DNA from: Myxococcus stipitatus
GTDB taxonomy: Bacteria > Myxococcota > Myxococcia > Myxococcales > Myxococcaceae
Length of the DNA: 64,000 nucleotides
Direction: 5' to 3'
Assembly: GCF_021412625.1 (NCBI RefSeq)
Contig: NZ_JAKCFI010000020.1
Span: 1-64,000 of the forward strand
How positions within the stretch are numbered: position 1 is the first letter of the stretch; every line of letters begins with the position of its first letter. Positions 32,603 to 40,286 of the stretch are shown piece by piece. The notes beneath the pieces are model-generated. The model searched no databases. It worked only from the letters and a program-made list of their open reading frames with translations, and was not told the DNA's origin. The position numbers and the translations under genes were made by a program.

Positions 32603-34504
32603 CTACGGCGTCAGCCTCCACGTGAACGGCACCACGACGGTGACGGACTCGTCCCGGTGGGCCGGGAAGCGCAGCCGCTCCGCCTGCGCCTTCACGCACC
32701 GCCCCACCGCGTCCTCCGCGAGCGGCCCACGCACCGAGGCCCGCACCTTGCCCGAGGAAGCGATGTTCAGCTCCACCTGCACCGTGCCCTCGCTCGCCGG
32801 GAGGTCCCCCTTGTTCCGCTCGAAGCACGTGGAGATGCGGCCACGCCCGCGCCCCACGACACGCTCGATGTCGCCCACTCCCAGCGACACCGCCGCCTTG
32901 CGAGAGGAGGTGCCCTTCTTCACCTTCGACTCCACCGCGGTGTCGTCCTCCGAAGGGGCCGCCTCCGTCACCTTCGGCGTCTCCGGAGTCGAGGGCGCCT
33001 CGACCGGGGCCGGCGCGGCCTCGGGCTGTGCCTCCACCTTCGCCTCGCCCCCAGGGGCCCCCGGGGCTGCCTCGGTGGCGGAGTCGCTCGCGGGCGGAGG
33101 GGGCTCCACCTTGCGCGCGACCTCGGGCTGGACCCGCGCGGGCGGAGGGGCGACGACGGTCAGCTCCCCCTTCGTCCCCATGACGCTCCGGTAGCCGACA
33201 ATCCCGACGCCGGCGAGCACCAAACCGCCCGCGAGTCCGACCACCAGCGAGCGCCAGCTCCTCGACGCCGGCGCGGCCACGACCTGCTGAGGCTGCGCGG
33301 CGGTGGGCAACGGCCCGTTCTCCGTCGCCGGCGTCTTCGGCACCGCCGGAAGCACGCCAGAGGACGACGCGGGAGAACGTGCTCCCCAGCCCTGCGCCGT
33401 GGCCGCTTCCGTTCCCGGCGAGGGCACCACGCCCCCCGACGCCGGGTCGACGACGCCGGTCGCCTGAGTCACCATGCCCAGCGAGGAGGAGAGCGAGGCC
33501 AACGTGGGGATGCGGGTGCGCTCGGCGAAGCGCTCCTCGCCGAAGTGGCTTCGCAGGAAGGCGCCCAGCTGGGGCGCGCCGCTGCCCGTCCCCGGGTGCT
33601 CGCGCAGGAAGGCCTCCAGCTCCTCGGCGAACTCCTCGGCCGTCGCGTGCCGCCCGTCCGGGAACGGCGACATCGCCTTGAGGATGACGGCCTCCAGCTC
33701 CACCGGCAGATCCGGCCGCAGCTCGCGGGGCCGCTTGAACTCGCCATGCAGGAGCGCGTTGAGCACCGCGAGGTCGTTCTCACGCGAGAAGGGCCGCACG
33801 TGGGTGAGCGCCTCGAACAGGCTGACGCCCAGGGCGAAGACGTCCGAGCGCCGGTCCACCTCCTCGCCCTTGGCCTGCTCCGGCGCCATGTACATGTACT
33901 TGCCCTTCACCACGCCGGTGCGCGTGTTGACGAGCCGTGACTCGGCCTTGGCGATGCCGAAGTCCAGCACCTTCACCTGCCCCTGGTACGTCAGGTACAG
34001 GTTCGACGGGGAGATGTCGCGGTGCACGATATGCAGCGGCTGCCCCATCTCGTTCGCGAACTCGTGCGCGTAGTGCAGCCCGCGCGCCGCGTCGATGAGC
34101 ACCCGCAGCACCACCGTGAACGGCAGGTACTGCCGCCGCCGCCCCGCCAGGCGCAGCGTCGTGGAGAAGTCCTCGCCCGCGAGGTACTCCATGCAGATGT
34201 AGTAGCAGCCCTCCGTGAAGCCCAGCTCGTGGATCTGGACGATGTTGGGGTGCGCGAGCTTCGCCGCCAGCCGCGCCTCGTCCCGGAACATCTCCACGAA
34301 GTCTGGGATGTTCGACAGGTGCGGCAGCATCCGCTTGATGACGACGTTGCGCTCGAAGCCGTCGGTCCCCAGCAGCTTGGCGAGGAAGATCTCCGCCATG
34401 CCACCCTCGGCCAGCTTGCGCACCAGGACGTACTGTCCATAAGGGCGCATCAGCGGCGGTGGCGCTTCGTCGGGGCCGGGTGGGGTCGTCTGGGGGGGTG
34501 CCAT
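32603..34504 (-). CDS. transmembrane Ser/Thr protein kinase with AgmX/PglI-like C-terminal domain
   Basis: 633 residues. The kinase domain covers about 24-290: glycine loop AEGGMAEIFLAK, catalytic Lys in VVIKRML, HRDISPSN, DFGIAKAE and the MAPEQ APE motif. The Ser in place of Lys in the HRDxKPxN loop is common in myxobacterial kinases. A Pro/Ala-rich juxtamembrane region leads to one membrane segment near 416-438. After it comes an acidic Pro-rich stretch, then a C-terminal domain (DIERVVGRGRGRISTCFERNKG...GTVQVELNIASSGKV) resembling the AgmX/PglI-type TonB-like domains of gliding proteins. The kinase should thus be cytoplasmic and the C-terminal domain periplasmic. It starts two bases after the stop of the FecR-like gene, in a three-gene unit divergent from mglBA. 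Confidence 0.88.
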   Translation of the reverse strand: MAPPQTTPPGPDEAPPPLMRPYGQYVLVRKLAEGGMAEIFLAKLLGTDGFERNVVIKRMLPHLSNIPDFVEMFRDEARLAAKLAHPNIVQIHELGFTEGCYYICMEYLAGEDFSTTLRLAGRRRQYLPFTVVLRVLIDAARGLHYAHEFANEMGQPLHIVHRDISPSNLYLTYQGQVKVLDFGIAKAESRLVNTRTGVVKGKYMYMAPEQAKGEEVDRRSDVFALGVSLFEALTHVRPFSRENDLAVLNALLHGEFKRPRELRPDLPVELEAVILKAMSPFPDGRHATAEEFAEELEAFLREHPGTGSGAPQLGAFLRSHFGEERFAERTRIPTLASLSSSLGMVTQATGVVDPASGGVVPSPGTEAATAQGWGARSPASSSGVLPAVPKTPATENGPLPTAAQPQQVVAAPASRSWRSLVVGLAGGLVLAGVGIVGYRSVMGTKGELTVVAPPPARVQPEVARKVEPPPPASDSATEAAPGAPGGEAKVEAQPEAAPAPVEAPSTPETPKVTEAAPSEDDTAVESKVKKGTSSRKAAVSLGVGDIERVVGRGRGRISTCFERNKGDLPASEGTVQVELNIASSGKVRASVRGPLAEDAVGRCVKAQAERLRFPAHRDESVTVVVPFTWRLTP

Positions 34505-34506
34505 CC

Positions 34507-36489
34507 TCAGGGCCCTCGCTGTTTCAGGGTGCGGACCGTATAGACCTCCGGGGCACCAGGACGAGTCATTCTAAACACCAGCAGCGGGGGCGCGCCCACC
34601 GGCTCCACCCAGGTATCGAACCGGTGCTTGCCGTCCAGCGGCACCGGACGTCCATTGATGGACAGCTGCGCGTCCACGGGCGCCACGCCCGTGGCCCTCA
34701 CCTTCGCCGCGACCGGCAGCCCGTTGCGAGGCTGGGACAGCAGCAGCGTGGGGACCGAATTGTCGTACACCAACTCCAGCTTGTTCATCCGGCCGCCCTT
34801 CAGCTGCTCGCCCGCGCCGGACAGGGGCGTCACGGACCACAGGTAGCTTCCCTCGCCCAGCGCGCCCGCCTCCAGGGCCGCGCGGGTGTCCGTGACGGTG
34901 CGCTCGACGACGGGCTTCTCCAGCGCGCTCGCCCGGTACACCGCCACCCGGTAGCGCTCCGCCGCCTCCTCCGCCGCATACGTGAACGTCACCGACGGAG
35001 GCTTGTCTTGATAGAAGATGGTCGTCTTCTCCGGCCCCTCCGGCACCACGTTGCGCACGCGGTCCAGGTCACGGGCCAGGCGCTCCGGCGCGAACGTGGC
35101 GCTGCCCCGCGCCACCTCCCGGCCCTCCTTCGAGCGAACCCGCCAGTACAGCGCGCCTCGCGCGGGCGCGGGCACGTTGATGAAGGGGCGGAACACCGCG
35201 CCGAACAGCAGCGGCTGGGTGAAGCCCTCGTCCGACGCAACCTCCACCACCGCCTCGCCCTCGCCCTCCCAGGAGAACGCCACCTCGGGCATCCCCTGAT
35301 GGAACACCTCCAGGCCCTCGCCCGGCCCGAGCACCAGCGGCACCGGCTCCAGCGCCTCCACCCGCGCGGCGCCGGACTCGCCCGACACCGTCGCGCGCTC
35401 CCCGGCCCGCAGGGCCTGCCTCGAATCGCCGCGCACCAGGGTGATGCGCCCCGTCTGCGCGTCCACGAGGTAGCCCGTCGCCGTGCGCCGCACCGCCAGC
35501 CGCGCCGCGTTGTCTCCCTCCAGCGTCAGCCCGGGCAGCACCACCCGGCTCTGGCGATCCGCCGCCAGCTGGACGCCCAGCCGTCCCTGGCGCAGCTCCA
35601 GCCGGGCCTCGTCCCGCTTGCCCCCCTGCCCCGCGCCCTCGACCACCAGCTCCCCGATGGGCCCCAGCGACAGCCGCGATGTCGAACCCGCCAGCGTCAG
35701 CTCCGCCGAGCCGCCCGGCTTCGTGCGCACCCCGTCCCCCGCCGCCAGCACCTCGCCCGCCGCGCGCACCGTGCGCCACCGCTTCGAGCCCCTGGCGAGC
35801 ATCTCCACGCGCCCCACGCCCACCCGCACCGTCACCGGGATGGGCGCCAGCTCCACCACGCGCCCCGCCGACAGCAGCTCCACCTTCCCCGCCGACACCT
35901 CCACCGCGTCGCCCGTCTTGACGTTCATGGGCTCGCCGCCCTTCGCCATGAACTCGATGGCGCCCAGCTTCACCTCCACCCGGCCCGAATCCCCCGCCAC
36001 CTCCACGCTCACCTCGCTGGGCTCGGAGCCCACGCGCGTGAGGCCGAAGGGCGTCTGCAGCGTCAGCGCCACCTTGCGTCCTCCCGCGGGCGCCTCCGTC
36101 CTCGCGGGCACGCGCGACAACACGATGCCGCGCTCCACCGTCAACACCACGCCCCCGGAGCCCTCGCCCAGGCCCACGCGCGCGGCGCCGCCCACCTCCA
36201 CCGAGCGCCCGTCGGAGAAGCGCAGCGTCGCGGCGCCCTCCTTGCCCGTCTCGAGCGCGTCGCCCGAATACAGGGGGCCCTTCGTCGCGGGCACCTTCCG
36301 GCCGCCTCGCTCGAGCAGCACCTCGCCCCGCAGCTCGTCGAGCACCGCCAGCTGCGTCGCGGGCCCGGCGTCGGGCGCCCCCGCATCCAGCGAAGCGGGC
36401 GTGGCGGTGGACACGGGAGCAGCGGCCTCCTCGTCGCACCCCATGACGACGAGCAGGAGGACCCACAACCAACGACGCGTGTTGCTCAC
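34507..36489 (-). CDS. FecR-domain lipoprotein
   Basis: 660 residues from a GTG at 36489, which overlaps the previous stop as GTGA. A lipoprotein signal comes first (RRWLWVLLLVVMGC). FecR-type beta-strand modules follow: LRGEVLLERGGRKVPATKGPL with YSGDALETGKEGAATLRFSDG, then a second set (AAGEVLAAGDGVRTKPGGSAELTLAG). Late strands have a Ca-binding-like or Ig-like look, and the C-terminus includes an ARVEALEPVPLVLGPGEG module and repeats of YLWSV-type fibronectin-like strands. FecR domains often sense or transmit envelope signals. It is flanked by a regulatory-fold outer protein and a transmembrane kinase, so a surface-sensing cascade is a reasonable inference. Confidence 0.82.
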   Translation of the reverse strand: MSNTRRWLWVLLLVVMGCDEEAAAPVSTATPASLDAGAPDAGPATQLAVLDELRGEVLLERGGRKVPATKGPLYSGDALETGKEGAATLRFSDGRSVEVGGAARVGLGEGSGGVVLTVERGIVLSRVPARTEAPAGGRKVALTLQTPFGLTRVGSEPSEVSVEVAGDSGRVEVKLGAIEFMAKGGEPMNVKTGDAVEVSAGKVELLSAGRVVELAPIPVTVRVGVGRVEMLARGSKRWRTVRAAGEVLAAGDGVRTKPGGSAELTLAGSTSRLSLGPIGELVVEGAGQGGKRDEARLELRQGRLGVQLAADRQSRVVLPGLTLEGDNAARLAVRRTATGYLVDAQTGRITLVRGDSRQALRAGERATVSGESGAARVEALEPVPLVLGPGEGLEVFHQGMPEVAFSWEGEGEAVVEVASDEGFTQPLLFGAVFRPFINVPAPARGALYWRVRSKEGREVARGSATFAPERLARDLDRVRNVVPEGPEKTTIFYQDKPPSVTFTYAAEEAAERYRVAVYRASALEKPVVERTVTDTRAALEAGALGEGSYLWSVTPLSGAGEQLKGGRMNKLELVYDNSVPTLLLSQPRNGLPVAAKVRATGVAPVDAQLSINGRPVPLDGKHRFDTWVEPVGAPPLLVFRMTRPGAPEVYTVRTLKQRGP

Positions 36490-38060
36490 CGTTTCTGCCT
36501 CGGGAAGAGATCCACGTTGAAGATGGCCTGCTCGCCATCCTTGAGGGTGACGCGCTTGCTCTGCGACAGGAAGCCACGCGCGGAGATGGTGATGCGGTAG
36601 GTGCCGCCCTTCACGCGGAACGTGAAGGCGCCATTCGCGTCCGTCTTCGCCTTCACCTTCGCCTGGGGGATGAGGAGCGTGGCCGCCACGGGCCTGCCGC
36701 CGCGCGCGCTGCGCACCTGCCCCGTGAGCGTGGCCGGCATCCCCTTGCGGTCCAGCGCCAGCGGCACGGACAACGCCGTGTCCTGCCCCGCGACGACGAT
36801 GGCCGCCTCCTCCGCGTCGCGGTACCCCGGCGACGTCGCCAGCACCGCCACCGGCCCGGGCGTCAGCTCCTTCACCCACGCCTGCCCCATCAGGTCCGTG
36901 CGGACCTGCACCGCCCCCACCGACAACCGCACCCCCGGCAGCGGAACGCCGTTCGACGCGTTCACCACCGTCACCTTCAGCCCTCCCGTCGCGGGCGGCA
37001 CCTTGCGCGCGCGCACCGCCAGGGAGACACGCCCCCCGTCCTCCACGACGCCCTGCGCCTCGGTGGGCACATAGCCCGGCGCCTCGACCCTCGCGGACAG
37101 GGGCCCCGCGGCCAGCTCCGCCACCTCCACCACGCCCCGCGCGTCCGCCTCGAGCGGCGCCTGCTCCACGCCGTTGGCCACCAGCACCACCCGGGCCCCC
37201 GACAGTGGCGCGCCCGTCTGCGCGTCGACGAGGCTCAGCGACACCCCGCCCACCGGCGCCCGGGGAGGCGGCGGCGGAGGCTCGTAGGGCGCGGGGGCCA
37301 CCTGCGGCGCGTCCTTCCAGGCCAGCTCCAGCGCCGCGCCCACCCGGCGCATCCGCTGCTCGGAGACCGCCCCGTCCGCCAACGTCACCGTGTCCTGCAC
37401 GTGCTGGAAGTCCAACACCAGCGTGCCCGCCCAGCGCGCGCCCGCCGTCAACGGCACCAGCACCGCCCCGCCCACGGCGAACCCCTTCGCCTCCGCCTTC
37501 GCCCCCGCCGCGTCCTTCACGGACAGCGACACGGGCACCTCGCCCCGCGCCTCCAACGCCAGGCGCGAGAACACCGGCACGCGCAGGCTCGCCGACACCA
37601 GCGCCGCGTGCCGCACGCCGTAGGCGAACACCGGCGTCGACGACGCGCCGAACACGGGCAGCTGCGCGTACCCGTAGCCCGCCCCCAGCTCCGCGCGCAC
37701 CGGCCCCAACAGCAAGCGCGTCCGGGGCCCCGCCGACGCCCGCAGCAGGCTGCCGCCGGTGATCCGCGTCGCCCCCTCCTTCAAATCGAAGCCCTCCCGC
37801 TGCACCCCCGCCCACGCTCCCAGCCACGACCCCACCCAGAACGTCCCCACCGCGCCCAGATCATTCGGCGTGAAGCCGTCGTAGGTGAGCCCCGGCCCTA
37901 CATCCGCCTGTTCGCCACTGCGCAGCGCCACGCCGTAGCGAAGGCGCAACGAGGCCCGCTCCAGCACCTCCTCGGCCAGCACCGGCCGGGGGCAGAGCAG
38001 CACCAACAGGAATGGCACCAGACGCGCCAGGATGGGGGCGAGGAAGGTTGGGGGCGTCAA
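36486..38060 (-). CDS. secreted protein with carboxypeptidase-regulatory-like (CarboxypepD_reg) domains
   Basis: 524 residues. The start is a TTG at 38060 that gives a full signal peptide (LARLVPFLLVLLCPRPVLA); no better ATG or GTG keeps it. The mature N-terminal half (about 30-240) is rich in alternating hydrophobic residues with Gly, like an outer-membrane beta-barrel (YGVALRSGEQADVGPGLTYDG). The C-terminal half has three or four Ig-like regulatory modules with the LVDAQTGAPLSGARVVL, VVNASNGVPLPGVRLSV and TDANGAFTFRVKGGTYRITI signatures. These modules usually bind sugar or protein at the surface. It is first in the unit with the FecR-domain lipoprotein and the kinase. Confidence 0.8.
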   Translation of the reverse strand: MTPPTFLAPILARLVPFLLVLLCPRPVLAEEVLERASLRLRYGVALRSGEQADVGPGLTYDGFTPNDLGAVGTFWVGSWLGAWAGVQREGFDLKEGATRITGGSLLRASAGPRTRLLLGPVRAELGAGYGYAQLPVFGASSTPVFAYGVRHAALVSASLRVPVFSRLALEARGEVPVSLSVKDAAGAKAEAKGFAVGGAVLVPLTAGARWAGTLVLDFQHVQDTVTLADGAVSEQRMRRVGAALELAWKDAPQVAPAPYEPPPPPPRAPVGGVSLSLVDAQTGAPLSGARVVLVANGVEQAPLEADARGVVEVAELAAGPLSARVEAPGYVPTEAQGVVEDGGRVSLAVRARKVPPATGGLKVTVVNASNGVPLPGVRLSVGAVQVRTDLMGQAWVKELTPGPVAVLATSPGYRDAEEAAIVVAGQDTALSVPLALDRKGMPATLTGQVRSARGGRPVAATLLIPQAKVKAKTDANGAFTFRVKGGTYRITISARGFLSQSKRVTLKDGEQAIFNVDLFPRQKR

Positions 38061-38353
38061 AGCCCGGCGGAGTATAGAGAAAGCCGCCTACGCCCCCAAA
38101 CCGGCGTCCACAGGGGACCCAGGAAGCCCTCCGAGACGCTTGACGACGGCCCGGGGAGATGCCGCCTGCCCGCGCCGCGTGGGGACAGGCCGCGATCCGC
38201 CCTCCGGAGCGGATGGCTTCTTGCTGGAGTGGAAGGCGTTTGCTAAGCATCCTCACGGTCGGTAGCGCCTCGTCTAACCTCCGGGATTCACTCCAGAAAC
38301 AACGGAGTGCCGCCGTGAGCGGGGCGAGCGAACGCTGAGGAGCGCATACGCCC
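38061..38353. other. divergent intergenic region between the kinase operon and mglBA
   Basis: 293 bases with no gene. It must hold promoters in both directions. On the plus strand a TTGCTG-N17-TAAGCA box occurs at 38221-38249. The stretch upstream of the mglB start contains GAGGAGCG as ribosome site, about 11 bases before the ATG. No clear box was found for the minus-strand unit. Confidence 0.5.
38221..38249 (+). promoter_or_regulatory. candidate sigma-70-type promoter for mglBA
   Basis: TTGCTG (38221-38226), 17-base spacer, TAAGCA (38244-38249). It would leave a leader of about 100 bases before mglB. Weak matches in each box, good spacing. Confidence 0.3.
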
Positions 38354-38833
38354 ATGGGCACGCAACTGGTGATGTACGAAGAGGAGTTCACCAAGATCAA
38401 CGCCGTTTGCGACCGGCTCACCAAGGACGCGAACGCGAAGGTGGTCTTCCTCGTCGACAAGAACGGGCAGCTCATCTCCTCCGCGGGCCAGACGCAGAAC
38501 ATCGACACCACCTCGCTCGCCTCGCTGACGGCCGGCAACGTGGCCGCGATGGGGGGCCTGGCGAAGTTGATCGGAGAGAACGAGTTCCCCAACCAGTTCC
38601 ACGAAGGGGCCAAGGACTCGCTCTACATGACCATTGTCGGCAGCCGGGTCGTGCTGGTCGTCATCTTCGACAACCGCACCAGCCTCGGCCTCGTCCGCCT
38701 TCGCATCAAGAAGGCCAGCGACGAGCTCACGAAGATCTTCGAGAGTCTGGTGAAGAAGACGGACAGCCCGGGTGCCGGGTCGCCCTTCGCCGAGATCTCC
38801 GACGACGATATCGACAACCTCTTCAGCGAGTAA
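38354..38833 (+). CDS. mglB: MglB, GTPase-activating protein of MglA
   Basis: 159 residues, the length of the M. xanthus protein. MglB is a roadblock/LC7-domain dimer that stimulates GTP hydrolysis by MglA and keeps it off the lagging pole, so it sets the polarity axis of motility. The Roadblock core is visible: VFLVDKNGQLISSAGQTQNIDTTSLASLTAG and LVVIFDNRTSLGLVRLRIKKA. The C-terminus ends in SPFAEISDDDIDNLF, the acidic tail of MglB. It is 11 bases upstream of mglA; the pair is one operon. Confidence 0.97.
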   Translation: MGTQLVMYEEEFTKINAVCDRLTKDANAKVVFLVDKNGQLISSAGQTQNIDTTSLASLTAGNVAAMGGLAKLIGENEFPNQFHEGAKDSLYMTIVGSRVVLVVIFDNRTSLGLVRLRIKKASDELTKIFESLVKKTDSPGAGSPFAEISDDDIDNLFSE

Positions 38834-38844
38834 CCCGGGAAGCC

Positions 38845-39432
38845 ATGTCCTTCATCAACTACTCATCCCGCGAAATCAACTGCAAGATTGTCTATTACGG
38901 GCCGGGACTCTGCGGGAAGACGACCAACCTCCAGTACATCTACAACAAGACGGCGGCGGAGACGAAGGGCAAGCTCATCTCGCTCTCCACGGAGACCGAC
39001 CGCACGCTCTTCTTCGACTTCCTGCCGCTGTCGCTCGGAGAGATCCGCGGCTTCAAGACGCGCTTCCACCTCTACACGGTGCCCGGCCAGGTGTTCTACG
39101 ACGCCAGCCGCAAGCTCATCCTCAAGGGTGTCGACGGCGTCGTCTTCGTGGCCGACAGTCAGATCGAGCGCATGGAGGCGAACATGGAGTCCATCGAGAA
39201 CCTCCGTGTGAACCTCGCCGAGCAGGGCTACGACCTGAACAAGATTCCGTACGTCATCCAGTACAACAAGCGGGACCTGCCCAACGCGGTGACGGTCGAG
39301 GAGATGCGCAAGGCCCTCAACCCGCGCAACATCCCCGAGTATCAGGCGGTGGCGCCCACCGGCGTGGGCGTGTTCGACACGCTCAAGGCCGTGGCGAAGC
39401 TGGTGCTCACCGAGCTCAAGAAGGGTGGCTGA
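38845..39432 (+). CDS. mglA: MglA, Ras-like polarity GTPase
   Basis: 195 residues, the same length as the M. xanthus protein. MglA-GTP marks the leading pole and activates both motility systems. The P-loop GPGLCGKTTN (Gly21 as in the known G21V mutant site), the intrinsic Arg finger at R53, the Thr at position 78 where other small GTPases have Asp, the catalytic Gln82 in TVPGQ, and QYNKRDLP for guanine binding are all in place. Nothing is missing or altered. It follows mglB. A 9-bp hairpin lies 29 bases after the stop, before the next gene. Confidence 0.98.
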   Translation: MSFINYSSREINCKIVYYGPGLCGKTTNLQYIYNKTAAETKGKLISLSTETDRTLFFDFLPLSLGEIRGFKTRFHLYTVPGQVFYDASRKLILKGVDGVVFVADSQIERMEANMESIENLRVNLAEQGYDLNKIPYVIQYNKRDLPNAVTVEEMRKALNPRNIPEYQAVAPTGVGVFDTLKAVAKLVLTELKKGG

Positions 39433-39461
39433 CGCGGCATCCGGGCAGGCGGGCACTCCCA

Positions 39462-39490
39462 CACCGAGGGTCGGAAGACGCCCCTCGGTG
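39462..39490 (+). terminator. hairpin after mglA
   Basis: CACCGAGGG pairs with CCCTCGGTG (9 bp, 11-base loop). No U-tract. It may end or attenuate the mglBA transcript, leaving part to run on into 39548. Confidence 0.4.
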
Positions 39491-39547
39491 AAGGGTGTTA
39501 CAACCTGCTTCCGACGGACCAGGCCGTCCGCCTCCTGAGGTTGCCCC

Positions 39548-40276
39548 GTGCGAGTCGCAGCCGCCACCCTCCGCTTCCTCGCGCTGACCAGCGCCGCCCT
39601 CTGCGCGGTGGCGCACGCGCAAGAGCCCGCCAAGGCCTCCGCGGCGCCCGCCCCCGTTTCGGCCGCTCCGGCCTCCACCTCGAGCACCGCCGACGAGGCG
39701 TTCAACACCCGCGTGAAGACGCTGGAGGAGAACGTCGTCGACCTGAAGGAGCGCATCTACCGCTCCAAGGCGCGGCTGCTGCTGCTCCAGGAGACGGTGC
39801 TCGGCGGCGACGTCACCACTGGCGCCCGCGCGCTCATCGTCCACAGGAACGAGATGGGCGGCTCCTTCGTGCTGGAGTCGGTGACGTACGCGCTGGACGG
39901 CGCGCCCATCTTCACGCAGCTCGACCTGCAGGGAGAGCTGGCCAGGCGCGAGCAGTTCGAGGTCTTCAACGGCCGCATCGTCCCGGGGCAACACCAGCTC
40001 GCGGTGCGGCTGGTGTATCGCGGCAACGGCTCCGGCGTGTTCAGCTACATCGAGGGCTACAAGTTCAAGGTGCAATCCAGCTACACCTTCAACGCGGAGC
40101 CCGGGAAGGTGTCCACCGTGCAGGTGGTGGGCTACGAGCAGGGCGGCATCACCACGGACATGAAGGACCGGCCCGCGGTGCGCTACGACATCGAGCTGTC
40201 GCGCGAGTCGGCCCCTCGCATCGACCCCGAGGCGGCGCCGGACAGCCAGGCCACCATTCCCCCTGAAGCGCGGTAG
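39548..40276 (+). CDS. secreted coiled-coil protein, first gene after mglBA
   Basis: 242 residues from a GTG at 39548. A signal peptide is clear (LRFLALTSAALCAVAHAQ). An Ala/Pro-rich spacer follows, then a coiled coil (TRVKTLEENVVDLKERIYRSKARLLLLQETV), then a beta-rich domain (GGSFVLESVTYALDGAPIFTQLD ... IVPGQHQLAVRLVYRGNGSGVFSY). It should sit in the periplasm. The family is not one I can name. It is ten bases before the next gene, so it belongs to the long plus-strand unit. In M. xanthus a gene of this size follows mglA, from memory. Confidence 0.75.
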   Translation: MRVAAATLRFLALTSAALCAVAHAQEPAKASAAPAPVSAAPASTSSTADEAFNTRVKTLEENVVDLKERIYRSKARLLLLQETVLGGDVTTGARALIVHRNEMGGSFVLESVTYALDGAPIFTQLDLQGELARREQFEVFNGRIVPGQHQLAVRLVYRGNGSGVFSYIEGYKFKVQSSYTFNAEPGKVSTVQVVGYEQGGITTDMKDRPAVRYDIELSRESAPRIDPEAAPDSQATIPPEAR

Positions 40277-40286
40277 AGGCCCGCCG

